A stretch of 64,000 nt of DNA, from assembly GCA_001599935.1 (NCBI GenBank), contig BCIJ01000022.1, positions 58,734-122,733 on the forward strand, in the 5' to 3' direction. The notes beneath the pieces are model-generated. The model worked only from the letters and a program-made list of their open reading frames with translations. It made no database searches and was not told the origin of the DNA. Shown here in pieces: positions 32,586-43,811 of this stretch (position 1 is its first letter; each line of letters begins with the position of its first letter). The DNA is from Holtermannia corniformis (taxonomy: Eukaryota; Basidiomycota; Tremellomycetes; Holtermanniales). Both the position numbers and the translations under genes were made by a program.

Positions 32586-35571
32586 ATGTCCCGAGCACCG
32601 CATCAAGCACCTGGTGGTCCTCCGGTGGCATCAGGGAGGTACCCTCCACCAAAGCATCAAGCCTCTTCATCACCGCCCGCCCCGTCGTTCGCGTACGCAC
32701 AGCCGCCGCCAAGTTATCCTGTGCAGCAGCAAAGTCAGGTCGCGGGGTGGCAACAAGACGGTCCCGGCTTGCAGCCGCAGCCGTACGGGCATCATCAGCA
32801 ACAGGGCTACCCGCAGCACTCGCCTTATACGGCGCAACGGCAGCAGCTACCGCACCCTGGTGGCCGGCTGCATCCTCTTGCACAATCCTATCAGCCTCTA
32901 CCACCACCCCAAGCGGCGGGCAATGGTTGGACATCGCAGCATCCAGCTGCGTCTGGACCACCGCCAACAGGGAGTCATGTGAAACGTGAACCAACAGGAC
33001 CCGCCATCGCTCAGCCAGACCAGCGAGCAATGCCGCCACCGCCTGTCGCAGAGACTTCGACCGCCGGCGACAAGGCCGGCCCATCCGAGTTCATCAAGAA
33101 GCTCTACAATATGCTCGAGGAGGAGTCTATCCAGTACGGGATCAAGAACGACTCAAAGCCCAAGGGAAAAGGCAAACAGGAGCGAGGTGCGGTCGGCTGG
33201 GGTCGGGGCGGGTTGACCTTTGTGGTATGGGAGATGAACGACTTTACGACAAAAGTCCTGTGAGTCTATCACGCCTCTGACCGTGGTCACAAGACTGATG
33301 TGTCCAACAGGCCGCACACCTTCCGCCATTCAAACTTCTCCTCTTTCGTGCGACAGCTCAACAAGTATGGATTTTCAAAAGTTGGTGACGAGGACCGCGC
33401 TATTGCGAGCGACGCTGAGATTGCAGATCAAACACGTCGACGAAGCTTCGGGTCAAATCAAGGAGAATGTGAGTCCACTTACTCACTAGGCGCAACCTAT
33501 TGATTCTGTTCACAGGTTTGGGAATTCCAACATCCCAGCTTCCAATCTGACGGCCGTGCTGATTTGGACAACATCAAAGTTGGTTCTTGATTATCTGGCG
33601 TCATCGTCGCTGACACAGCGCAGCGTAAAGCAGTCGTTCCAAAGAAGCCTGCGACGCAGGCGGAGCCTTCGGCACTGCTCACCACGGTGATCAACCCCGC
33701 ATCGCCGTCCATGGGCGGAAGTCGACCCATGACAGGGTTCGATAATGTTTCCTCACAGGGCGCAGGGTACCTCGATAGCAAGATTCAATCCTTGGAAGAG
33801 CGTGCTCGGCGAGCAGAGGAGGCGACAATGGCCGCCCGGGGGCGTGAGGCCGATTGGAGGGGCATGATTGGAGAGTTGGTGGGATACCTTGTGACAACTG
33901 AACAGAGTGAGTTTGCCGTGCCGTTACCATGGCAAAACCTCACACTGTCCGCCAGATCCCGCGCACGGCGCTGCAAGCTTGCTGCATCAGTACAACGCTA
34001 TCTACCGACGACATTGCGGCGAACCACCGGCACCAGGCCACATGCATTATGCCCCGGTGTCCGTCTCGACTCCGCCCTATCCCCCTGCGTCACGAACATT
34101 GTATTATCCAACACCGGGTGTACCTGGCGCACCGCCGACAAGCTCTCCAGTCCCGGCTTCCTTCACACAGATCTCGCCCGCGTCCGCTAGCGGCAGTGCT
34201 GGCAGTGCCACCGGACCCGGCCCATTGAGTCCCGATGATACACCCGTAACAGCCAGCGAGCGGTCAAGCGGGACTGAGAGTGCCATCACCGGCGGGAACG
34301 GCTACCCGACGTACTCGGACACCACTGCCCCGCCGCGTGGTAACTCGATGTACACGGACCCCGGCACCACGTACACTAATGCTTTCAACGCCGACATCTG
34401 GGCCAATGGCCTGGGCACACGAAAGGAGAGCATGGGGACGACAATCCGGAATCTGCTGGCCAACAACCACATGTCTGTCGACAACACGCAGGACCCTTTG
34501 GATTCATCACCCAGCATTGGCACGATCATCACTGGCTTGACCCCAGCGCCTGGTGGATCGCCCTTCGGGGTCCTCCAGCTGCCAGACACGGCACCGGGTG
34601 ACTCCAAGATGGCTGTTGAACGCTTACGGCGGTCGACTATCGTTCCTACTTGGTCAACGCCGCCCAAGGTGCTCGTGGTTGAAGACGATGTTGTGTACCG
34701 ACAGCTGTCGCGCAAATTCCTCGAGAAGTTTGGATGCGTGATCGAGACGACGGAAGACGCAGCGCAGGCGCTCGAGAGGTTGAACTCTTCCAAGTTTGAT
34801 CTGGTCCTCATGGACATTTTCTTGGGGCCGTCGATGGACGGGTATGTGGTACAGCGCGTGCGAGCGCCGTCTATTGACACGGAGCAGGCGCAAAGCTACA
34901 TCGCTGATTCGACAATTTGATCAGCTCACGCCCATCATCTCGATGACGTCCAATGCACAGCCGGGTGAGTCTGTCGCACTCTGCTTGTCAAGGCTGACCG
35001 CTGGTCAGACGAGGTCCTTAGCTACCTCGAGCACGGAATGAACGACGTTCTTCCCAAGCCATTCACCAAACGCGACCTGTTCAGGATCCTCGAGGTGATT
35101 CCGATTCAACATTGCTATTGTCATTAGCTTATACCCGACCAGAAACACCTGCGGCACCTCAAGACTGTGCAGTTGCTTGGCGAGATCCCGCGCGCTGTCG
35201 GCGTGCCGCCGCTGTCCGATAGCGGTGTAATTGACGCCGTCGCCAATGGGGCTGCTCAACTCGTCAGCGCCACCAACACCGTCTTTATCCGAAACCCACT
35301 CGCCGGCATGGGCTTCAACGACGACATGTACCGGATCATGCTGCAAAACTACATTGCCGTTGGCCCGACGGATCCGTCCGAGATTGACATTAGCGTCCTA
35401 TTACCTGAAGTCGGTCACTCGCCCTCGACCGTCACGGGGAACAGTGGGGCTGGCGCGGTGTGGGAGATCCCGGACGGCCAGGCGCAGAAACGTGGGATAG
35501 ACCAAGTCGAAGTCGAGGGCGAGTGGCTCGGTACGGAACAGAAGAAGCAGCGGCCGGTAGAGGTCAGCTAG
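32586..35571 (+). CDS. SKN7: Response regulator transcription factor Skn7
   Basis: 869 aa in nine exons: 32586-33259, 33311-33380, 33427-33468, 33516-33578, 33624-33906, 33956-34841, 34888-34964, 35009-35094, 35143-35571. Order: Pro/Gln-rich N-terminus, HSF-type DNA-binding domain (about residues 166-275; PSEFIKKLYNML, TFRHSNFSSFVRQLNKYGF, NVWEFQHPSF), coiled coil (DSKIQSLEERARRAEEATMA), long Ser/Pro linker, receiver domain (KVLVVEDDVVYRQLSRKFL, Asp664 in VLMDIF, SMTSNAQPDEV, PKPFTKRDL). Skn7 takes phosphate from Ypd1 and controls oxidative- and cell-wall-stress genes. The introns after residues 224 and 672 split the HSF fold and the receiver. It can be the output of both sensor kinases in this window; that link is inference from the known pathway. 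Confidence 0.94.
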
Positions 35572-35661
35572 GTCATGGCTGGAATGCATGATCCTGTGAA
35601 TACACGACAGAGAGCGGATCGTGACTGCGTTGCATGACATGTACGACTGGATACAGAAAAT

Positions 35662-38529
35662 CTATGGGTGGAAGCTGGAGGGGATCAAAACTGAGAGCAC
35701 GGTCAGCACGGTGCGAGGGTGGGTCAGATCACCGACTTTGGACAGGTCGCGGCCAAAGATGCCGCGCTTGATCCAGTCGATCATGAGGAGGACGCGGGTA
35801 CGCAAGCTAGCCTGCTCGGACCAGTAGACGCTACATGCCGTCAGCTGGGCCGTCAGCGAGCACGCCGTGACTCACGAGCGCCAAGCGTACATGGCCAAGA
35901 GGCCACCCGCAAACGAGTAACCGTTCCAGTCGAAGACGGCGCTGGCTATGTCAGATTTTGACCAACGAAAGCATGTCACTCACGAGTTGCCAATGTAGGC
36001 CAAGCTGCCGAGGTGGAGGTAGCGGAAAGATTTAAAATAGGCTTCATCGTCGGCGTCGGGCAGGTCGTTGGCAACAAGGACGCTGCGCTGCTTTGCGAGC
36101 TTGCTGAATTTGGCACCGAGGTACTTGCCCTGTTGGGCGGCAACCTGGGCCGTCTATACCGGGGTCAGTCCACCAATGTACGGCCTATCGCTCCACGCAC
36201 CGCAGGCAAGGTCGTGCACTTGCGACTGACGTCCATGAACAAGGCGGCAACCTCGTTCAAGCTCAAGCTGTTATCCTTGTCCTTGTCATACTTGTCAAAG
36301 ATCTCGCGGCTGTAGTCATCAGCACCTCGTCTCCGTGGAACGACGCACATTTTGACAAACGACTTTTCAGCAAGAGGGAAGCGCTCCTTGATGTGTTCTG
36401 TCAGCTTGATCCACTCGTCGTAATCGCTATCCTGGATTAGTGTCGTTTCAACTCTACGGTGGAAGCTCACATCATATCATCCTTGTTGACGTCAAACTTT
36501 TCGAACAAGTCCATCAAATGGTCTACAAGGTTGGTCTCGATCTGCGAGAATGTCAGCTATGCATCCAGCCAGGACGGACATACCGTCGCGGCGTCGCCGA
36601 TCGCATACACGGTCCCAGCGGGAGCTCCTTGAACGCGCAAGTGCGAGTCGACTTCGACTGCCTTGGAGTGGTATTGATTCGGGAGCATCTCAACCAGACG
36701 CTTGGTGAACGAGTTCATCGCTACGCGTCTTAGTCTAGACAGCAGTTCAGACCCGGCTGGACGTACCAATCCCCGTGCTCCACAGCACGAACCCGGCCGA
36801 GATCTCGCGGATCTCGGGCTTGGCATCCTTATCCTTTGGATCCTTGACGCTGATAACGACCTTGTCCGGCTGAACCTCTTGCACACTGATCGGACGTCAG
36901 TGACTCGCGTTCCAGACCGATATCGAGAGCCGGTACGGACCGGGCATTGATCACGACGTCGATCTCTGACCGCTTGAAGCGTTTCTCGGCATACTGTGAG
37001 ATCTTTTCACTGTACGTGTTGAGGATATGGTCGCGGGATTGGATAACCGTCAAGCTGAGCTCGTTGCGGAGCAGCTTTGGGAACTGCGGGGCGGCGTCAG
37101 CGTGGCATCGGCCGTGAGATTGAATCGTTGACGGACATAGTTGAGCACGTCCTCGCTCATCATGTCGGCCAGCTCGGCGGCGAATTCGACGCCGGTCGGA
37201 CCGCCGCCGCAGATGACAAAGCTGAGGAGACGCTTGCGCTCTTCCGGCGATGTTGTTGGGAGCGCGGCGCGCTCGAGGTTGTCTTGTTGGTTAGCGATGT
37301 GCGACCGAGTACCGACTCACCCATGACGCGACGACGAATCTTTTGCGCGTCCGGGATCGTCTATCCGTGTCAATCCGCGCTCGGCAGATTTCGATCGGAC
37401 ACACCTTGAGCTGGAAGCAGTTTTCGAGCCCCTTGACGCCATGATCGTTCGAGTTTGAGCCGACGGCAATCACGAGCTTGTCGTCTACGCAGCGCATGAG
37501 CATGCGTCCAGCGCGAGCGGTCAAGCAGACGCACAAGGGACATAGCAATGCTTGCCGTCTCCCACATCGACTTCGATCAGCCTCTCGCCCATGTCGAGAT
37601 CGACGGCTGCGCCCATGAGATAGTGTCCGCGGACGCGCGCCACGAGCTTGCGCAGCGGTTCGACGAGCGAACGCGGCTCGACGGTCCCGACGCAGGCAGA
37701 GGGCAGGAGCGGGGTGAAGGCAAAGTACGTTTGGGGCGAGATCAGGGTCACGTTGTATTCGGATGCTGGCAGGGTCGAGAGCAGTGCGACGGCCTGTGAG
37801 TGTTAGCTGTGCGGCGATGAGGGCGGAGAGTATGTGAGCGCCGGCTTTGTCCAGGTAGCAGCGAGGAGAGAAAAGAGTTCCAGCCTGCTCTTGCTCCTCG
37901 TCACTGCAGGATGATCCCGACAGTGCGAAAACGGAGCAGGCTGTCGACTCTCAACCTCTCTACCAGCGCCCTGATCAACCGCAAGGTGACGTCGTGTACC
38001 ATCTGTGCTAGCCATCACGGCGACTCACCCCCCAACCACCTCCAACAATGACCAATCGCTTCTTCCTCCCCATCTCAATCTTTTCCTCATCCTCCTCGCC
38101 TCCCAGGTTCACCTCCAAGATTGGTAGGTTCTTCTTGCCTCCCTTGCGCGGGTGTAGACTGAGCGGGTTGACGGGCACACGATCAATATGGCGTTCAGTG
38201 TAGGTGAACGCGTCGTGGCCGAGGATGGCCGCTAAGAGGACCGAGAGGCCAAAGAGGGTCGAGGCGAACAGGCGGAGCGTGAGGGAGATGTAGGGATGTC
38301 GGCGGAAAAAGGAGAGGATGGACTGGGTTGTGAGCGTCCGGCTGGGGATGGTGGCGACGCTCAAAGCAGGGATGGTGGTGGGGCGTTTCGTCGAGGCGTT
38401 GAACGAGTGGGTTGGTGGGCGGGTACCGAGTGCTCGAACAGGGCTGGGAGTAAAGGTGCGCCCGATGGTAGGCTGCACGAGTAACCGAGAACCCCTCCAA
38501 GCGCTCGAGCGGGTGAGTGGGCGCATCAT
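35662..38529 (-). CDS. External NADH:ubiquinone oxidoreductase (type II) with EF-hands
   Basis: 695 aa in fourteen exons: 38529-38029, 37793-37535, 37484-37405, 37360-37321, 37282-37137, 37083-36941, 36885-36767, 36720-36584, 36541-36471, 36426-36349, 36309-36201, 36153-35984, 35941-35876, 35830-35662. The enzyme oxidises cytosolic NADH at the outer face of the inner membrane without pumping protons. Seen: presequence, one membrane helix (ASTLFGLSVLLAAILG), first nucleotide site RLVIVGGGWG, YFAFTPLLPSACVGTVEPRS, second site VICGGGPTGVEFAAEL, YAIGDAAT, and LPATAQVAAQQGKYLG. Two EF-hand loops lie between: DVNKDDMIDYDE and DKDKDNSLSLNE, as in Neurospora NDE1, so calcium control is likely. The C-terminus runs about 20 residues past the usual end; stop position is as read. 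Confidence 0.92.
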
Positions 38530-38827
38530 GCTTGATCACACTGTCTGTTTGATCGCTGTCAACGATCGGGAGTTGTCGACTGAAGACGCGGCAGAGACTG
38601 ACATGACGTCGCAAGCTCGGTCCGTCACGCGGCGCTGAGAATCGACCTTTGTGCGCTCAACGTTCCTTGCAACCTCGCCTTCAAACGTTATCACAACGCA
38701 CTCGGATGCACGAGGTGTAGCGTGCGGAATGGGGTATGCACAGTGGAAAAAAAACGTCGACAGACAAGGCTAGCTAGCCGCCGGCAATCGCCCTGACGGC
38801 ACAAGAGCGTCGGCCGAGTCGAGCGAA

Positions 38828-40166
38828 TCAGCCGTTGAGAGCGCCCAGTTTCGGATCAATCAACCCTAGTGCGCTATATTGGCCTACGATCGCGAGGGCT
38901 TCTGTCCGAGGCGTGAGCAGATTGCGGAGACTGCGCAGTGACGGACCGTCAATGACCTCTGAGTCGGGCTTGACGTATCGGCTCGACGGCGCCGTTGGGT
39001 CCAGTTCGAGCCCCAGGATGGTGGCCAGTACGGTCCGGTGCGTAGGCTGAGACACAAGAAACCGTTTGACGGTTGGTATGGGTTGTTTCAGCAGCAGCGA
39101 GAGAGCGAGGATCAAGACGACGAGCGAGAGGATCGGGGGTGGGTACAGGATCGGCAGTGGCGTCACGTAGCTGGTTCGGTCAGTCTGTATCGTCCACTGT
39201 TAGCAGTGCGATCAGACTACGCACAGTTCGTTGACGAGCACCATGCTCGCCTCGAGCACTTCGGCTTCTTCAAACGCCCACTCGTGCGGTGGGAACGCTT
39301 CGGTCGGGTGGATATTGGCTGCGCCGGGCGGCGGTGGGTCGACTGGCAGTGTCGACGGCCCAGCGTCGGCATTGGTTTCAGCTTCAGCCTTGACCATGTG
39401 CACATCGCCCTGCTCATCCTTGACGTCCGTCTCGAGTCCATCCACCGTCTTGTCACCATTCGTCTCCTTGTCATGACCATTCCGGTCCCCATTCTCCTTG
39501 CCGACGCCCTTGCCACCCCCGGCCACATCCACCAACCGCCTGACCACCTTGACGACTCCACCCCAACAGCCGTCGACGACCAAATCAAAGCAAACGGCCT
39601 CGAGGACGTGTTCCTCGACGACCAGGATGATCTGCTCCCACTTTGCATGAGCGGCCGCTTTGAACTCGTCCGTGATCGGTTGACCGGCCTCTTGAGCGCG
39701 CTGGAGATCAAACTTGCCAGCGGCCGCGGTCGCGACGTGGCGGAGCTTGAGCGGCGCTTCTTCCGTCTTGGACGCTAGGAACAGTATGGCAGCAGCTGCT
39801 TTCTGTGTCCAGCGAGCGTCAGCGATCCATCCCGGTTAACGGTGAGCTCAACAGCACCGACCTCGATCTTGACGTCGGCCATGGATCTCCGCATGTAGAA
39901 CCGATGAAGCAACGTAGCGGCCGTCATGATGACTGCTCGCATCGTGTTGCCATGGCGATCGCTGTTCCATCAGCGCGGTGACCGTCCTGTCTCGTGGCGG
40001 CAACGTACAGGCCTGCCCTCAGGCCGAGACTGATCATGTACCCGACGGCGACTCTGCGCTTCTTGAGCTCGTGTTCGAGTAGGATCCCGTCTGCTGCGGA
40101 TGGCGTGTTGAGCAAGAGATCTGGACTGTAGTACCATTGCGACGTCGAGGGGGAGAGTGGGCGCAT
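38828..40166 (-). CDS. Cyclin of the transcriptional (L/K/T/CTK2) type
   Basis: 398 aa in four exons: 40166-40009, 39961-39862, 39802-39221, 39184-38828. Seen: WYYSPDLLLNTPSAADGI, typical of the start of cyclin K/L/T boxes; then RAVIMTAATLLHRFYMRRSM and AAAAILFLASKTEEAPLKLR, the cyclin-box core that contacts the CDK; then EEHVLEAVCFDLVV and an acidic spacer; then the second fold with EASMVLVNEL and SYVTPLPILYPPPILSLVVL. Such cyclins partner CDKs that phosphorylate RNA polymerase II. Which subfamily is not certain. The last donor (GTAGTC at 39220) is weak but is the only one that keeps the frame. Divergent from the Acinus-like gene with 179 bp between starts. Confidence 0.82.
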
Positions 40167-40345
40167 CGCAGCCTGCGTCGTGTCAAGGGGATGTCCAAAG
40201 TGCACAGGGAGATGGTCGAGGGTTAGGCGGTTGCTAGCGAGGTGACCGGTCACGTGACCAATTGGATTAATGCAAAGAATGATCGCCGGGATAATCCCCG
40301 CACTGCAAGCAGCTATGCTATGGATAGTAGACGTCGACAACGACC

Positions 40346-41799
40346 ATGGATCTCAAGGCTCTCAAGGTCGCAGATCTCAAAGACCAACTCGCAGCGAGGA
40401 GCCTGTCGACCAAAGGACTGAAAAAAGAGGTCGGTTCGCTCTCGAGTGGTACCGTGCTGATCTGTAGCTGCTCGAACGGCTCGAGCACGCGATCGCGAAA
40501 CAGGATGGTTTGCCCGATGGCGAGGCTGTAGAATCGGACAAGACGATCTCGCCTGAGCGCGAGCTCGTGGTTGGAGCGGAAACGACTGGGAGCGAACCGG
40601 GTGACGGGACAGGGCAGGCGTCGACGAGAGCTGTTGCACCGGCCCAGCTTGTACCAGCTGCAGTGATTGAAGCCGGCGCCGACGTTGACGCACCCGAAAT
40701 CGAGATGGACGATGAGGCCGAGTCGGAGACTACAGGCGAACAAGCCAAGACAGCGGCTGCGGTTGTGAATACCGATGCTAGTGCCAGTACGAGCGCGGGT
40801 ACGAACACGCATGTACAGGCCGAGTCAGCCAATGGCAGCGAGAAGCGCAAACGCGACGAGGAGGCCATGGACGTGGATGAGGACTCGGTACCGTCTAACC
40901 GTACGTCCGAGCTCGTCACGGCTCCCAGAGCGAGCTTAGGCTGTCCAGGTTCCGAACCGAAACGAGCCCGGCCGACGCTCGACCGCCCACGAGGGCTCGA
41001 ACACGCCATCCACCCGGCTACACCAGTCTTGTACATCTCCAACCTGAAACGCCCATGGACGACACCAGCCCTGATCGAGTTCATGCAACCCTCGGCGCTC
41101 TCAGCCACAGCAACGCCAAGTCTACCCGGTGGGATCTGGGTCGACGGCGTCAAGTCGCACGTCTATGCCGTCTTCAACACGATCGATTCCGCCGTCGCGG
41201 CCGCTCAAAAGCTCCACGGCACGCGCTGGCCCGAAGACGGCATGGGCGACAACGTTCTCCACGTCGAGTTTGTCGACCTCGCCCAGGTCGAGCGACTGGT
41301 CGTGTCTGAAAAAGTGGCGTGGACCAACGGGAGAGCGAAACTGTCGCTTCGGATCGAGCCGCGCGAAGGGGATGATGGCGAGCCGTTTGTGTTCAACCTT
41401 GTGCCGAGTGGGACACCGCTGAATGCCGTTGGCGGGAGGGGAGGGGCGCCACCTAGGATCCCACCGATCAGCGCTGGCGCTGGCGCTGGCGTTGGGCGGC
41501 CCGTGCCCAGCAGAGTGATCGCAACGGGCGTCAATGCGATCCCACCACCACCGCGCGACCGCGCACCACCACCCCACCTCGATCGACCACGACCGAGTCC
41601 GATCCCGCTCAAACGGACCCGAACGCGACCAAGCTTGACGTACGCCGAGGGTCCAAAGGGGCCAGGCTACGTCCCGTTTGTGCCGATCGGGTCGAGGCCG
41701 CCGTTGCCGCCACAGCAGTTTGTGAATGGGAGTGGGAATGGCTGGGAGCGGAGAGCCAGTGGTGGTAGGTTGACAGGAGGGGAGCGAGCGAGGTGGTAG
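40346..41799 (+). CDS. Acinus-like SAP and RRM protein
   Basis: 471 aa in two exons (40346-40429, 40468-41799). The intron restores a SAP domain: LKVADLKDQLAARSLSTKGL followed by KKELLERLEHAIAKQDGL. A long acidic linker follows (about residues 50-190). Then an Acinus-type RRM: VLYISNLKRPWTTPALIEFM, GIWVDGVKSHVYAVFNTIDS, LHGTRWPEDGMGDNVLHVEF. The C-terminal tail contains YAEGPKGPGYVPFVPIG, which may be the short motif that holds RNPS1/SAP18 in the ASAP complex of animals. Acinus couples splicing, mRNA export and chromatin condensation; the fungal role is less known. The stop lies only 35 bp before solo LTR 2. Confidence 0.82.
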
Positions 41800-41834
41800 A
41801 TGTAAACTTGTCACGTGATCCCGTTCAACCCGTC

Positions 41835-42066
41835 TGTAATGAGTGTGGCACTTTCCACCCCATTCCAGACTATTCCACCGCTTTCCACCGCTTTCCAGAC
41901 CTTTCTCTTTGAACCTTAGTTTGCCTAGCCCCAGGGCTATATAAGACTGCTAGTTTGAGACCCAGAATGCATCCTATTTCCACCTAAATCACCACTCTAA
42001 GGCTTAGCTCCGACTAAATCCTTAATTCCTGCGCTACCTTTGAACTTAGCCTTGTGCTTCGTTACA
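41835..42066 (+). mobile_element. Solo LTR 2
   Basis: 232 bp from TGTAAT to GTTACA with perfect 5-bp target duplications CCGTC (41830-41834 and 42067-42071). Reverse complement of solo LTR 1, with one fewer 10-bp unit. A TATATAAG box at 41938-41945 points toward PSF1. It inserted between the end of the Acinus-like gene and the start of PSF1, 179 bp before the PSF1 ATG, so it may supply or disturb that promoter. No reverse transcriptase, integrase or gag sequence is found nearby. Confidence 0.87.
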
Positions 42067-42245
42067 CCGTCTTGTTGACCTCTTTGCTTTGTCGATACCA
42101 TCTCTCTCTCGACTTTGAGCGCTGCTGCGATTGTCACTGGCGTGCTCTGCTGCGTACACACTACAATCCACAGCTAGGACGATCGCGTCACATCTCTGAC
42201 CACCGTGCGTACCCTACTCGTTCGTTCCTCCCGCTCACCCGCCAG

Positions 42246-42899
42246 ATGTACGGCGACAACGCGCTGCTGCTGATCCAAGACGCGCGCCGATCCCAACAGA
42301 CATGTCACCTCGCAAAGTACCAAACGTCCCTCGTCCGCCACGTCTCGCTCGAAACGCGCCAGCTCGGGACCGCCATCACCGCCGCCGCGTCCCAAGCTGG
42401 TTCACTCTCGCTCTCGCAAGACAAGGCGCTCGTGTGCTCTCTGACCGTGCAGCACCTCGCTGCGAAACGCAACAAACGCTGTCTGCTCGCGTACCATATG
42501 CAGCGCTGTCAACGGCTCGCAGAACTTTACTGGGAATCGGGGGGCGCGCTCGCGTTCCTGCTCAACTCGAGTACAGGCCCATCCGACGGCGGGGGAGCAG
42601 GGACCGGGACTGAACCTGCAGACCTCCGGTCCGCGCTCAGCCCGCAAGAAACTGATTTCTTGAGGGCGTATGCAGACCTGCAGCTCGACTACAAGACTCG
42701 GTTCCTCGACGTGCTCGACCTCTCGGCGGCCATCAACCACCCGCCGACGGATCTCTATGTCAACGTGAGCGTCGTCAAGGACTGTGGCACAGTGTTTACC
42801 GAGATGGGCGCGATCGAGTTTACGCGCGGCCAGCGATACCTTGTCAGGCGGGGCGATGTCGAGCGCTTGATCGTCCAGGGCTTCTTGGACGAGGTCTAG
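42246..42899 (+). CDS. PSF1: GINS complex subunit Psf1
   Basis: Intronless, 217 aa. The second of the four GINS subunits in this window. Seen: the family start MYGDNALLLIQDARRS, the Psf1 helix RNKRCLLAYHMQRCQRLAEL, then LSPQETDFLRAYADLQLDYK, and the beta domain with PPTDLYVNVSVVKDCGTVFT, GAIEFTRGQRYLVRRGDVER and the end LIVQGFLDEV. Length matches the eukaryotic family. The start was set at this Met although the frame is open 64 codons further upstream, because that extension reads into the LTR and lacks conservation. Psf1 joins Sld5 inside GINS and is essential for CMG helicase assembly. Confidence 0.93.
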   Translation: MYGDNALLLIQDARRSQQTCHLAKYQTSLVRHVSLETRQLGTAITAAASQAGSLSLSQDKALVCSLTVQHLAAKRNKRCLLAYHMQRCQRLAELYWESGGALAFLLNSSTGPSDGGGAGTGTEPADLRSALSPQETDFLRAYADLQLDYKTRFLDVLDLSAAINHPPTDLYVNVSVVKDCGTVFTEMGAIEFTRGQRYLVRRGDVERLIVQGFLDEV

Positions 42900-42970
42900 G
42901 CCGGTCCGTGCTGCTTGCGTCGTTGAACCAGCGGCTGATTGAGACAAAGCAGGCACAACTTGACATCGCA

Positions 42971-43663
42971 CTACAAGACCACTGCAGCCACACCCTTTCC
43001 ATTCCCCTTCGCCTTTGAGCACACAAAGATCAACCTTGCAATCCACATGATGACCTCGCGGCACCTGCGCCCAACCTCGTTCCCGCCAAACCACTGCTGT
43101 CCGCGCCAGTCGATGACCTCGAGCACATCCTCTCGCGCCTGGGGTTGTGGGATGGCGTTGATGTGCGCAGCCGCTTCCTCGTCCCCCTGCGTTCCGTCCT
43201 CGACTTTGCCGTGCCCCTCCTCCGCATCTTGATGCTCGCCAATCTCCTCACCCTCAATCTCTGCCCAATCCCACACCACCTCGCCGTGATGCGCCCACAT
43301 GTCTTCAGGCCCCGGCGCCCCACATTCCTCCCATTCCTCGCTCGCGTCCGACTCTGGCTCGCACGCGCCAACGTACTTTGCCCTCTCGACCTCGTCCCGC
43401 GCATCCCGCGCGGCCTCATACCTCTCAGAGACCCAATAACGTTCCCCCTCGGCGTTTTCGTACAGCCCCAGGATCAAGTCGTCCACGGGCAGGATCATGA
43501 CCGGGTCGTACTCGTCGGCCGGGGGCAACTCTGCCGTCCAGGTCGCGACCCATGCCCAGGGCTCGGTTTGGCCCCAGCCGCCGTCGGGCTTGTCTTGGTC
43601 TGGGATCCCGCGCACGTCGCGGCGCTGGGCGGGCGCGGGGTAGGCTTGAGATCCGGCTTGCAT
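42971..43663 (-). CDS. Hypothetical acidic, tryptophan-rich protein
   Basis: 230 aa, read as one exon from the Met at 43663; the frame is open upstream to 43900 but that part overlaps the end of the next gene and looks random. Contains DGGWGQTEPWAWVATWTAEL, DEYDPVMILPVDDLILGLYE, ENAEGERYWVSERYEAARDA and an acidic stretch with MWAHHGEVVWDWAEIEGEEI. The C-terminal 30 residues (Arg/Cys then Lys/Gly-rich) may be misread if an intron was missed. No domain is recognised. It is convergent with PSF1 (71 bp between stops). Codon-like structure and composition support a real gene; function is unknown. Confidence 0.6.
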   Translation of the reverse strand: MQAGSQAYPAPAQRRDVRGIPDQDKPDGGWGQTEPWAWVATWTAELPPADEYDPVMILPVDDLILGLYENAEGERYWVSERYEAARDARDEVERAKYVGACEPESDASEEWEECGAPGPEDMWAHHGEVVWDWAEIEGEEIGEHQDAEEGHGKVEDGTQGDEEAAAHINAIPQPQAREDVLEVIDWRGQQWFGGNEVGRRCREVIMWIARLIFVCSKAKGNGKGVAAVVL

Positions 43664-43811
43664 CCTAGGTCGACGTCGTTTACGCGTAAAGGGATGCTGT
43701 TGTCGACTCTCACTCGACGTTGTGGTTGTCGGAAGTGACAGCAATCGCGCATCGCGCCCAAACCTATATGCATCGCTGCCCGCCGTAATCCCAATCGGCC
43801 CCAACGCGACT

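Noticed and set aside
33381..33503. Alternative SKN7 reading QTRRRSFGSNQG
   Set aside because: Ends at a stop and misses the conserved WEFQHP; the 33381-33426 intron gives the HSF domain.
29530..42066. The inverted repeats as ends of one 12.5-kb element
   Set aside because: Each copy has its own different 5-bp target duplication, and the DNA between holds ordinary host genes.
42054..42245. Upstream extension of PSF1
   Set aside because: Reads from inside the LTR and lacks conservation; Psf1 proteins start at the MYGD motif.
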